A DNA stretch of 64,000 nt. Source: Thraustochytrium sp. TN22 (lineage: Eukaryota; Sar; Bigyra; Thraustochytrida; Thraustochytriidae). Position 1 is the first letter of the stretch; the number at the start of each line of letters is the position of its first letter. Shown here one piece after another: positions 32,401 through 39,914 of this stretch. A program made the position numbers and the translations under genes. The notes under the pieces are model-generated. The model ran no database searches. It was given only the letters and a program-made list of their open reading frames with translations, and had not been told where the DNA came from. Location of the stretch: NCBI GenBank assembly GCA_013306675.1, contig JABLUY010000090.1, positions 62,001-126,000 of the forward strand, in the 5' to 3' direction.

Positions 32401-35400
32401 CAAGCTGCCGGGCGTGGCGCAGTCAGGCGAGGGTCAAATCTGGAAGGACGGCGCGATGGAGGACGCGCACCAGAAGCTGGCAGACCTTCTGACCATGTAC
32501 AGCCTGACCAAGCAGTGGTTCCGCGTCACCGAGGCGCCACCCGTGAGCTTTCCGGGCGACGAGCCGCGCGACGAGGCCCGCAGCTTCCACCACGAGAGCA
32601 GCGTTGTGGCGCCGCTGCTGGGCTGGCTGGACCAGAAGGAGGAGAACATGTTGGTGGAGCAGCTCGTCGGCACCACCGTCTTGCCTGAGGTTGAGAGTGC
32701 CTACGGCGCCGTGGAGGCGGCCAAGTATGCCTCGCATGTGCGCAACAAGCTGCTCAAGCAGCTCGGCGACCGCCAGAAGCGCTACCAGGAGTGGGATAAG
32801 GAGACGCAACGCATGTTCGCGCCAGACCCCTCCGACCTGCAGCTGCAGGAGCGCCAGGCCGAGGACGCCTGGCCGCCCCCGCTGCCGCCGCCGCGCCTCT
32901 TTGGCTCGCCCGTGCTGGACGCCGCTCTTTTGGACAACCGAATGTTCAATGCCGCCGCCTCGGGCTTCGAGGGCCGCCTCGACGACGTCTACCTCAAGCG
33001 GCAGGTGCTGCAGGAGGCGGACGAGCCGGCGAGCGCGGAGGGCGAGGACCTCTTCCAGCGCTTGCAGACCGCGCTCAAGGCGACGCGCCGCTCGTCGAGC
33101 CGGCTGCCCGGCCGCGAGGCCACCATGTTCTCGCCGCCGCCGCCGCCCACGGTCAACCAGCATGTGTGGATCCAGTGCGAGGCCAAGGACTGCGAGAAGT
33201 GGCGCAAGCTGCCGGCTGGGTACTCGGCCGCGGACTTCCCGGAAAATTTCACCTGCTCCATGCTCAAGCGCGTCGACCCGCAGTACGCATCCTGCTCCGT
33301 TCCGGAGGAGCCCAGCTCGGGCGAGGCCTCGCTCAAGTGGGGCTACGGCATCGGCAGCGTCGACGACCTGGCGCAGGGCCACCGCGTTGATGCCTACCAC
33401 CGCCGCTCGCGCAAGTGGTACGCGGTCGACATCAACGACGCGCGCGCCGACGCCGTGCAGGTCATCTTCCCCAAGCAGGCGGGCAATGCGGTCGACTGGC
33501 TGCCGCGCCACCCGGCGCCCGGGCAGTTTGCCTCCGTCATGCCGCTCTACTCTTTCACGGCGCGCGCCGACGACCGCGCCAGCCACCGCGTCTACCGCTT
33601 CGTCGAGACCACGCGCAAAGAAATGAGCAAGTTCGGCCAAAAGGCGCTCATGAAGGACTATCAGGCCGTCGCCACGGCTGTGGCCGACCGCTACGCCGTG
33701 CCCAAGGCGACCATGTCCGCGCTTCTCGGTGCCGTTGTCGACCTCGTCAACCAGGTCTCGGCACAGGGCGGCGAGCCGCTGGGTCGCGTGGAGGTCAAGG
33801 CCGTGCGGAAGGTGCTCGTCGACGAGGGCCATTTGTCCCCCAGCAACGCAGGCGCTGCCTTGCCCGCGCAGCTGCGCCGCGCCAGCAGCGCGCAGAGCGG
33901 CCAGAGCGCCATCACCACCACGGTGCGCTCCAGCGAGGCACGGGACCGCGACCGCTTCCGTATGTTGCAGCGCGAGGCCAACTTCATGTTTTTCAAGGAG
34001 ATGAAGCGCCTCTACGGCAGCCAAATCACGTTCGAGGACATCTCGCGCCAGTCGGACCTCCTCGACGACGCCCAGCTTACCTACTACAACCCGGCAACCT
34101 GGACCAACAACCCGTACGGCGCCTGGGTCGACGCCGCTTTCGAGGAAGATGTCGGCGCCGCCATCGAGGAGGACCTCGCGGAGCGCGATGAGGAGAACGT
34201 CGTGGTCGGTATGCACGTCCTCACGCCCGATGGCCCTGGCGTCGTGCTCGAGCGCACTGGCATCCGAAACTACCTTGTTGCTGTCCAGGCCGCCGTCGGA
34301 ATGCGCGTCGAGACCGACGCGGGCTGGGGTCAGGTCGAGGAAGTGCGCCCTGCTGCGCCGCCCGACCAGCCACATCCTGTCGCCCACGTCAAGCTCGACA
34401 CCGGTTCCGACTTCTTCGCGCCCGATCTCGCCGTCGAGATTGAGTACTTTCTCGCCATTCCCGTCGAGCCCATCGTGCACGCCAAGATGACCAAGGTTTC
34501 ACTTCACGACATTGCCAACGCCAGCAAGGCCTATGCCTCGTCACGACCGGGGCCGAAGCCCAAGGTCAAGGCCGAGCTGCAGCCCTTCCCGCCCCCAGCT
34601 GCGCCTCTTGAGATTTCGCAAGGTGAAGTCAAATCGATCGGCGAGGTCAAGGCCAAGCCTGTCACTGTCATGACCAAACCCGTCGAGTCCAAGCCCGTGG
34701 AAGGCAAGGCAGCACGAGTCATGCCCACCGAGGCATTCACGCCTACTGAAACCAAGCCCACCGAAGTCAAACCCTCCGAAATCAAGCCCACCGAAGCCAA
34801 ACTTACCGAAGCCAAGCCCACCGAAGTCAAGCCCATCGAAGCCAAGGCAGTGGATCCCAAGGAAGGCGGCGCGGGACCTCATGAGGACCAGCCAGTGGCC
34901 ATGGCATCGACTACCCCAGCAGTGCTCCTCTCCTCCGTGGCGAAGTCCGCCCGTGTGCCGAGTGCTGCAGCAACGAGCGCTGCAACAAGAGATAGAACCG
35001 AGCCAAGTGCCCTGGGCGCAACGTCTCAGCCGAATGTACCTACAAAGGCGGCTCCTGAGACGTCCGAGATCAAGGCGGAGGCCCCAGCAAGTAGAGAGCC
35101 CCCAGTGGCTCAAACTGCAAACTTTGCGAATCCCGTGCCGGCGTCCGTGAGTACTCCGGTGGTGGAAGCTGCCAAGGAGGAAGCTGCCAAGGAGGATTCG
35201 GCACCTAGTGTCGCACCGGAGACCACTGGCTCCAGTGTCGAGTCAGCCGCACCTGCACCTGCACCTGTACCTGCACCTGCACCTGCCGCAGAGAGTGCAG
35301 AACCTCCTGCAGATGCGAAGCCTGCTGAATCGGCATTGCTGGAGTCAGCCACCACGGCAACAACGAAAGAGTCCTCAGCGACCACGCCACCAACTGCCGT

Positions 35401-35578
35401 GGCGATGGAGGCCTCCGCGCAGCAGGAGCCCTCGGCGGCAGGACGGAACCCCCCTGCGGTCCCGAATTCACCGGCCCAAGCGCAGACCCCTCAAGAAGAT
35501 CAAGGTACCTCGGCGCCAGAACCGACACCTGCCGCGATCGCCGCGGCAGATTCTTCGGGGCCCGTTGACTCAAAGTAG
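26447..35578 (+). CDS. Giant SET-domain histone methyltransferase with CW finger (ATXR3/SDG2-like)
   Basis: This is a predicted nuclear H3K4 methyltransferase of 3,043 residues in one exon. The ATG at 26447 sits in a perfect GCCACCATG context. The N-terminal third has a conserved helical region and then a 24-bp tandem repeat. A Tudor-like segment (LVLYDDGSSDWVDLLKERC) lies near 1105-1130. The SET domain is near 1150-1330, with SRLSHSCRPN, GEEVTIDYN and a post-SET CLCGSEGCRGS. These, plus the downstream helical region (LLDRLPLWALRFVAHALRFV), align with Arabidopsis ATXR3. A CW zinc finger lies near 2240-2290 (VWIQCEAKDCEKWRKLPAGY, later FTCSML). Plant ATXR3 has no CW finger, so this is a lineage-specific fusion. 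The C-terminal 400 residues are low complexity. Its 3' end overlaps an antisense ORF. Confidence 0.92.
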   Translation: MRKSSRGAKPSSKLLESKGFEVEGYTPTAVPDLLKARARGDDEVVIAAGASAGAVAGSDAAEAPSPGAQLATLSPVAGLPPAVAEEPRAALAPVAVAPPPMPKPRADALAAAAAAVVPPVLSAGPPSVVAASADTSARASRAPTGTATASLADLVGAGRQSSKSNKRVPKTILEDPLAKRCRLLEIQRNFFKRLLDRTRKLDRYGFILGKQLGGSDTPRGMTTLSQIIERADKGTYFPRHVITDQDWANSRKVVEMLRTRNTYEDEKLLERSEFLDIDWDRAEKDLRAIWTYVYSHEPVNDDPRSFHATAKRLEEFVSEHFATTRAKNKEDLNKVLDEEKLERLAFENREPAMSSWRKKPQERRQYTQIDYYRIVDGITDEERAQLASLLDAGDSENRWLLPEDLDADGAGAPRPGNNKKKRRRAAASATAAAAPPPAALAGNLPFVSWRLKELGKDLNEVDSWGIDPFTRRNITIALESIEKPDLRMTQPQMNWFIEGILLRELNRQGPDRGWDLTYALHALRKRAHPEGSADAADDLKEENNNSVDDTLADDKSKGGKPEAGKKSEGGTPMDTTEDTADAIKGAIVEDAKEAPKLEDEEVKSEVKMDTGNLEATETKHDAEKMADADKASETKAGAEATDPPAEERKAKDTDGESESQKADQSVGAQADMKAEDQTDAKTDAQADAKTDAKTDAKADIEPNVEAKGEANGKVHDEADDEANKMEHNATPDASSMAEPATKDKAEPSTKDKAESSTEDKAEPTTKDKAETLTKDKAEPSTEDKAEHTTKGKAEPSTEDKAEPSTSSSMEVDGSADAVEKTTVEDEARSARSTRSGKSRPAKSKKKGRAATLARNAAKGVSSTASTTTSNGDADSIAEVVAKIDQVEKKRKRSNLVEHENIIWSSRRTRRKPEFFEAVPKEPAPEQAQAQAQERAVSTPAKKRGRGAAAGSAAARSQRKGGRGGSRKRGSTAQQQQEDEEDDDEDDEGDEEEQLEDEKVGRKVSTRAPARAAKGSRTAKATAARSRARGRAAKGKGRRGGAAVTSVAANGKRRTGKRKAAAAGTDEDDEALRQRMEEGERLVGKRISVFRPIECAWFSGRINAFEPFPDEDGKNHLVLYDDGSSDWVDLLKERCIVENMSTTTYDRAVSDEMVVAAVDVILRSIQNWGEHNFCVHPKGVGVVCLNDGGIDKGDILGTYFGELYPLWLWEQKEAREDALRKQTRAGKAQLPDFWNMRFEIPSSEPKGFSILYVDSKHYGTSMSRLSHSCRPNACVMMAVVDGKYSICMRALRDIEPGEEVTIDYNCVTDSMDEFRAAICLCGSEGCRGSFLYITGAQQFMQVVERRHRPVHRAAMLFEASLEDAMADGTFDAEAAATPQDDEQLVTLSSTRTKPARRKRAPPKRKNEVRLHESGLDMESVQRMQKYGLKLELLDRLPLWALRFVAHALRFVEQEQVELPSRLFHEEIARRERVASSGVNGVQAVTKVTTSAPAAVAASSSSTTSSTTANGSGGGGGSGKGASGQSGSQAGGKRNSRKPSGRRRGASMTSNSAASTAGAGAGAGAAAGGDGDGATASAEAALPKLELDPESARELWESARREAKGIARQRVCNLIIALSKLRHRMDTRVRLGYEGAMEDARRKMHALPAPTATPPAGGQESPLPGATSEPASSSSSSSFSTTSAATSKREGWNLMSPSKGEERISHHNQKVRDLVNETTGKIVERVWWVGDRCEARWCGDDAADYPGWYSGTILHVHPNPLTIASPRGAPPAADDRFPASAAADTDTPMAEATEATSTAATSTTSSAAAASSIEAAASKVFRDAIRSGPSVHILYDDGSVINRIPMQSNVLRRPKPPADDFPAPHVALSTKTHQSPFRPLAAKEVADALWNDRANSVLQRVVRLLERRCVFHVNVWQVASDPRMKSRYWWNLKTRAIHKGKPTAHDRAEKMHFVPKAMHEIRELTKYCVETVTEAQEGLCRLRDLVLKLPGVAQSGEGQIWKDGAMEDAHQKLADLLTMYSLTKQWFRVTEAPPVSFPGDEPRDEARSFHHESSVVAPLLGWLDQKEENMLVEQLVGTTVLPEVESAYGAVEAAKYASHVRNKLLKQLGDRQKRYQEWDKETQRMFAPDPSDLQLQERQAEDAWPPPLPPPRLFGSPVLDAALLDNRMFNAAASGFEGRLDDVYLKRQVLQEADEPASAEGEDLFQRLQTALKATRRSSSRLPGREATMFSPPPPPTVNQHVWIQCEAKDCEKWRKLPAGYSAADFPENFTCSMLKRVDPQYASCSVPEEPSSGEASLKWGYGIGSVDDLAQGHRVDAYHRRSRKWYAVDINDARADAVQVIFPKQAGNAVDWLPRHPAPGQFASVMPLYSFTARADDRASHRVYRFVETTRKEMSKFGQKALMKDYQAVATAVADRYAVPKATMSALLGAVVDLVNQVSAQGGEPLGRVEVKAVRKVLVDEGHLSPSNAGAALPAQLRRASSAQSGQSAITTTVRSSEARDRDRFRMLQREANFMFFKEMKRLYGSQITFEDISRQSDLLDDAQLTYYNPATWTNNPYGAWVDAAFEEDVGAAIEEDLAERDEENVVVGMHVLTPDGPGVVLERTGIRNYLVAVQAAVGMRVETDAGWGQVEEVRPAAPPDQPHPVAHVKLDTGSDFFAPDLAVEIEYFLAIPVEPIVHAKMTKVSLHDIANASKAYASSRPGPKPKVKAELQPFPPPAAPLEISQGEVKSIGEVKAKPVTVMTKPVESKPVEGKAARVMPTEAFTPTETKPTEVKPSEIKPTEAKLTEAKPTEVKPIEAKAVDPKEGGAGPHEDQPVAMASTTPAVLLSSVAKSARVPSAAATSAATRDRTEPSALGATSQPNVPTKAAPETSEIKAEAPASREPPVAQTANFANPVPASVSTPVVEAAKEEAAKEDSAPSVAPETTGSSVESAAPAPAPVPAPAPAAESAEPPADAKPAESALLESATTATTKESSATTPPTAVAMEASAQQEPSAAGRNPPAVPNSPAQAQTPQEDQGTSAPEPTPAAIAAADSSGPVDSK
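28654..28866 (+). repeat. 24-bp tandem repeat (KDKAEPST) in the SET gene
   Basis: About nine imperfect 24-bp units encode an eight-residue Lys/Asp/Glu/Thr-rich motif. The unit length keeps the frame. A second degenerate repeat of KPTEVKPSE type lies at about 34735-34850. Confidence 0.9.
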
Positions 35579-36356
35579 AGTAGCAGAGCGGCAAAATATG
35601 CATAGTGTACTGGTCGATCGAGAAGGCGCTCGCGCAGAGCAGCGGCATGGTCAGATTATCGTCGAGACCAACGAGCGAGGCGCGCTCTGCAAAGGCGCCC
35701 ACGAGGGCGGCCACAAAGGCAGCAGGCAAGGCATCGCGGGGTGCCACACCGCAAGCGACACCAAAGTAAACCGTCGCGGCGAGGCCGCAGGCCAGAGCAG
35801 CCGCAAGCGACCCAGCCATGCTCTTGCCCGTCCTTTGGGCGCTGCTCGGACTGCGCCGCTTCCAGGTCGTGCCAACGATGCCCGCGGCTGGGTCGCCGAG
35901 CGCCAGCATGAGGATGGCCAGGTGGAAGTCGCGCTGCGGAAAGAGGCTGCAGAGCGTGGCGCCAACCAAGAACCAAAAGGCCCCCGGTACGGCGCCAGCC
36001 GCCTCGTGCGGGCGTGCGATTGTGCCAAAGTGCCGCATGAGCGTCTCGTTGAGCGCAGGGTAGCGCAGCCGGAGCTTGTGCACGCCGAAGAACCACGCCG
36101 TGGACGCCGCCAGCACGGAGCTCATCTGCGCCGGCGTGAGCATGCCGCGCGCCGACACTGCGACCAGCGCACACCCGCTCGCTGCGTGCTGCAGGCGGCG
36201 CGCAGCCTCGAGCCCGCGTCCAGCATCACGCTCGCCATCTCCATCCTGACGCTTCGCTCCGGGGCCCTGCCAAGGCCACGCCGCAGCGACCACCTGAAGC
36301 ACGAGCGCGCCCACGAATAGCGCCGCCGCGACGCCCAGCGTGCCCGCGTCCAACAT
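35205..36356 (-). CDS. CTP-type diacylglycerol/dolichol/phytol kinase family membrane protein
   Basis: This multi-pass membrane protein resembles yeast Dgk1, dolichol kinase and plant VTE5/VTE6, which use CTP (or another NTP) to phosphorylate lipid alcohols or diacylglycerol. Family motifs are present: RLQHAASGCALVAV near the start, LALGDPAAGIVGTTW (the G-D nucleotide-binding loop) and GKSMAGSLAAALACG, then VGLDDNLTMPLL. The ATG at 36356 precedes a hydrophobic helix; the frame upstream starts with TTG and is rejected. The homologous region ends near 35580. The remaining 125 or so codons, to the stop at 35205, run antisense through the SET gene's 3' end and look non-coding (Val-Gln repeats), so the true C-terminus may be shorter through splicing. 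Substrate cannot be told from sequence. Confidence 0.78.
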   Translation of the reverse strand: MLDAGTLGVAAALFVGALVLQVVAAAWPWQGPGAKRQDGDGERDAGRGLEAARRLQHAASGCALVAVSARGMLTPAQMSSVLAASTAWFFGVHKLRLRYPALNETLMRHFGTIARPHEAAGAVPGAFWFLVGATLCSLFPQRDFHLAILMLALGDPAAGIVGTTWKRRSPSSAQRTGKSMAGSLAAALACGLAATVYFGVACGVAPRDALPAAFVAALVGAFAERASLVGLDDNLTMPLLCASAFSIDQYTMHILPLCYSTLSQRAPKNLPRRSRQVSVLAPRYLDLLEGSALGPVNSGPQGGSVLPPRAPAARRPPSPRQLVAWSLRTLSLLPWWLTPAMPIQQASHLQEVLHSLRQVQVQVQVQVQVRLTRHWSQWSPVRH

Positions 36357-37440
36357 GGCGGCGGCCGCCGAGCGTTGTTGCGTTCTGCCGCTCCTTTCTG
36401 TGAGACTGTGACGAAAGGAGGCACTCAACCGGCGCTTCCACAAAGAGAACAAGGGAGACGGAGAGAGGGAGCTTCAAGTTGGTCAGAGAGGGGCTGTAGC
36501 ACATCAACCCGCAACGACCTTGCGAGCCTGCTTCCCCGCGTGGCTCACGTCGCCGCGAGCATTCAATGCAAAGTGCATGCAGCGTAACCCAACAGGGAAA
36601 AGATGCGGGGTTGTCCATTCGTCGACTGACAGTGAGCTGGCTACGTCTCGCGAAGGTTTTATCCTTTCTAGCTAGATGTACCGCGTGGACTGGGGACTTT
36701 CGATTGGTACCAATGAGGACGCCTTTGTCTGCATCGGCCAATAGTGGCCTGTGCTGGCCCGCACCAGCTTGCATCGGCATGCATCGGCCTGCCGCCAGCT
36801 TGCGTCTTACCGGCATCCTCCGCAGCGCACTTGCAAATGCCCTGCACCGGCCTTTACCGGGCCTCGCGCTCACCGCTTAGCCCATACATGCCAGCGGCCT
36901 CGTCGTCCGTCCTGAACCCAGTACGTTCGCCTTTCGTCCAGTCCACCAAGGTTCGCTCGTTCCGGCCAGACATCACCGCCCCGGCACTCGCAGCGCACTT
37001 CCAGCCAAAGACCGCTTGTCGTCCCTGCACCCAGCTCGCCACCTCTATTGACTTCAACCTTCGCCTCTGCCATGGCCCCGTGCCCAGCGGTCCTCCCGGA
37101 CGCGGCGTTTCCAGGCCGAAGGGGTTCGCGCCGTCCCGCGCGCGTTCGGTCTCCAGGTCCGCGGTCTCGGCGGCCTCGGCCTGTGTGACTCTGGCTCTGA
37201 CTCTGGCTCTGGCTCTGGCCCCGACCCTGACTCTGACTCTGACTCTGACCTTGACTCTGCCTCTGCCTCTGACTCCGTACTCTGATCATCTGATGAGCCT
37301 GCTGCGCGAGGTTCCCCGGGATCCTGGCCCGGCGAGGGAAAAAGAGAGTTGGTGGCGGAGGCGGCGGCGGCGGCGCAGAACCGGAGCGGCGGCGCGGGCG
37401 CGCGCGAGCGGCGGCGCGGGCGCGCGCGCGCGGCGGCGCG
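36357..37440. promoter_or_regulatory. Divergent promoter region, lipid kinase / charged protein
   Basis: About 1.1 kb includes a stretch with repeated GCATCGGC words near 36730-36800 and a CTCTGA/CTCTGG microsatellite at 37187-37284. CGG-rich DNA follows just before the downstream ATG. No coding exon was recognised. Confidence 0.5.
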
Positions 37441-38979
37441 ATGGCGCGCGGGGAGAAGCGGCGGCGCGGCGGCGGCGGCGCGGCGGCGGAGTCCGGGCAC
37501 CGAGCGCGGCGGCGCGAGGCGCGGCGCGAGGAGATGCGCGAGCGGCGCGCGGGCAAGCGCGCGCGCAAGGAGCAGTCCAAGCGCGTGCTGGCCGGCAAGG
37601 AGGCGCTGAGCGAGGAGCAGATGGAGCGCATGGTGGAGGACGACGTGGCGCGAGGCAAGCAGCTCGAGGAGCGGCTGGCGCGGGACTCATCGGCGCGCCG
37701 GCTGGCGCACAAGCTGCAGCTCACGCTGCACAAGCTCGAGGCGGCCATCAAGGCGGACGAGGAGGAGCTCGTCTGCTGGTACCCGGGCAAGGCGGAGCAC
37801 CTGCGCCAACGCGAGGCGGCCAAGCACAAGTGGGACCCGAACCGTCTGCCCAAGGCGGCGCTGCCGGCCGAGGAGGCCTACCCGGAGCTCTACCCGGAGT
37901 ACCACGAGAAGAAGCAGCGCAAAGAGCGCGAGGAGGAGGAGCGCGAGCTCAACAAGGGCGACAATATCCTCAAAGACTTTGACCAGCACTGGGGCAAGCA
38001 CGCGCGTACGCGCAGGCTGGCCGGCCACCACCTTCAGCTGGCTCTCTGTGTGCTGCAGGCCGGCGACCGGGCTGTGATTGACTCGAACAAGAGCGAGAAG
38101 TACTCGCCCGCCAAGAAGGCGGACCGCCTGCTCAAGCGCGCTGCGGACATGGACACGGACATGTCCACAGGCCGCTGGCTGCCGTGGATGCGCGTTGCGT
38201 TGCGCGTGGACGAGGGCGAGCTCGCGGAGGCGCGCGGCCTCGTGGAGGGCGTGCTGGGCAAGGAGCCGGCCCAGGCCAAAGGCGCGCTCGCCAACATGCT
38301 CATCTGGGACCTCGCGCTCATCGAGTTCATCTCTGCGCGCGTGCTCAAGGAAGAAGGCTCGGATGACGCCTCCTTGGCGGCTGCGCTTGACCGCGCCGTG
38401 GCGGCCAACGCGTGCATTGGGCGCTGCCTTGTGCTGCACGAGCCCTACGAGGCGGCCATCGAGGGTGCCACGGCCGATGCTGCCGTGGCAGACGCCCTAG
38501 GCGACGTGCTGACAACGTACTGTGCCTCAGAGGCTGCACTGCCTGTACTGCGCGACCCGTCCTGGTCCAAGGCCGAGCAAGCCGTCATTTACTTCACGCG
38601 GGCGGTGAGCTGGTGGCGCGACTCGGACCCGAGTTTTGAGGCTGCTATCGCTGAGGCCCTGCAGCGCGCAGAGACGGACGGCCTTGACGGCTCTGGCGCG
38701 GATGTTGAGAACGCCTCTGCCTTAGCTCGCATGTTTCTTGGCGTTGGCCAGGACGTTGTGGAGGACGACGAGGACGACGAGGACGAGAATGAAGAGGGTA
38801 GTGAGGGCAAGGACGACGACGATGAGGAGGCCGAGCCAACCCCGGAGCAGCTGCGCGCCTTGGCCAGGCGCGAGGCCGCGGCAGCCGCCGCTCGCACCGC
38901 GAGCGCGTCCGCCGGTCGTAGAAAGGCCAAGCGCAAGGAGCGCGCTCGCAAGCGCAACGGCCCAAAGCAGTCGTGGTAA
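37441..38979 (+). CDS. Hypothetical highly charged protein, possibly nuclear
   Basis: I do not recognise this 512-residue single-exon protein. Residues 1-60 are very Arg-rich, resembling nuclear or nucleolar targeting. The middle (about 95-400) is mostly helical, with conserved-looking stretches such as LVCWYPGKAEHLRQREAAKH, PELYPEYHEKKQRKE and LLKRAADMDTDMSTGRWLPW. Its helix-turn-helix spacing suggests degenerate TPR-like repeats. Near residue 440 an acidic run (EDDEDDEDENEE) precedes a basic C-terminal tail rich in Arg/Lys. Acidic and basic tails together are common in ribosome-biogenesis and chromatin proteins, but that is only analogy. The ATG at 37441 is the first in frame in coding-like sequence. 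Confidence 0.75.
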   Translation: MARGEKRRRGGGGAAAESGHRARRREARREEMRERRAGKRARKEQSKRVLAGKEALSEEQMERMVEDDVARGKQLEERLARDSSARRLAHKLQLTLHKLEAAIKADEEELVCWYPGKAEHLRQREAAKHKWDPNRLPKAALPAEEAYPELYPEYHEKKQRKEREEEERELNKGDNILKDFDQHWGKHARTRRLAGHHLQLALCVLQAGDRAVIDSNKSEKYSPAKKADRLLKRAADMDTDMSTGRWLPWMRVALRVDEGELAEARGLVEGVLGKEPAQAKGALANMLIWDLALIEFISARVLKEEGSDDASLAAALDRAVAANACIGRCLVLHEPYEAAIEGATADAAVADALGDVLTTYCASEAALPVLRDPSWSKAEQAVIYFTRAVSWWRDSDPSFEAAIAEALQRAETDGLDGSGADVENASALARMFLGVGQDVVEDDEDDEDENEEGSEGKDDDDEEAEPTPEQLRALARREAAAAAARTASASAGRRKAKRKERARKRNGPKQSW

Positions 38980-39914
38980 CGCCAACCACCCCTCGCGCTC
39001 ATGCTTCGATGTCTCCACTCCTGTCGATACATACTTTTTCTCAATTTTCATGATGACGACCATCTTCGAGTTTTTGGAAGTGAAGCCTGCCCGGCCCTCT
39101 CCTGTGGAGCTCTTCTCGCGTCGCGTCGCGCTGCCCCTCGTCACGCCGCCAGCGCGCGCGTGCCGTCTTCGCCGGTGACCTCCTTGATGGTTTTGATGCC
39201 GACGCCGGGCCTACAAGGGTTTGGCCGACCGAACTCTCCAAGGTGACGTTTTTGAGGCGCGCGCAGGGCCAGCCAGCCTCGACGCCCACGGGCAATCCTT
39301 GATCAATCCAGGACGAGCAACGTTCTTTGTTGCGGCCCGCTCACTGACACCAGCCCGCGTCGCATACGCCTTGCTTGGCCTGAACGGAGATGGGCAGGTC
39401 ATTCGTGGGTGGAAACTATCGTGCAGTGAGCATGGCGGTGGTCATCTACGTGAAAATCAGCACAGATGGTTCCTTAACGCGTGGCGCGGCGGCAAGCGTG
39501 GTCATGGTTTGCGTTTCGGTCAAGCCCTATCCTTTTGGCGCAGAACGGTGTATCCAAAGCTAACGTTTCTCGAAGTCCTCGACACGCGGCACGGCACGGC
39601 ATGGTGAGCGCGAAGGCGGTGGTCGTGAAGGTGAACATCCAAGGTGAACGAACATCAAAGTTGATCTCGTCGGCGCAGGTTGCCACATACTTGCGCGAGC
39701 CCTGGCTGGTGGCGAACACCGTGCTTCGTCTCGTTGGCGCAATTGGCGGGTAGAATCGTCGTACGGGTCTCCTCCAGACTGGATCTGGTGCTGGACGCGC
39801 GACACGGCAAGGTCGCGTTATGAGCGAGGTGAACGAACGCCACGGTTGGCCTCGTTGCAGCAAATCAGTATCCTCGAAGTCCTCCGCGCGCGCGGCGCGG
39901 GTCGGCGGGCGAGC
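38980..39914. other. Intergenic, upstream of the USP gene
   Basis: About 930 bp with lower GC than its neighbours. Two near copies of a CTCGAAGTCCTCG word occur near 39570 and 39872, and repeated GTGAACGAAC words occur near 39642 and 39829. The USP frame stays open upstream to an acceptor-like TTGCAG near 39860, so a short 5' exon is possible. A 128-codon open frame (39221-39607) has no ATG and weak codon bias. I do not call a gene. Confidence 0.45.

Noticed and set aside
32423-34480. 685-codon antisense frame within the SET gene
   Set aside because: Shadow of codon bias on the opposite strand. The plus strand carries the CW finger and continuous conserved sequence.
39221-39607. 128-codon frame upstream of USP
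   Set aside because: No ATG start, weaker third-position bias than real genes here, and no recognisable motif.
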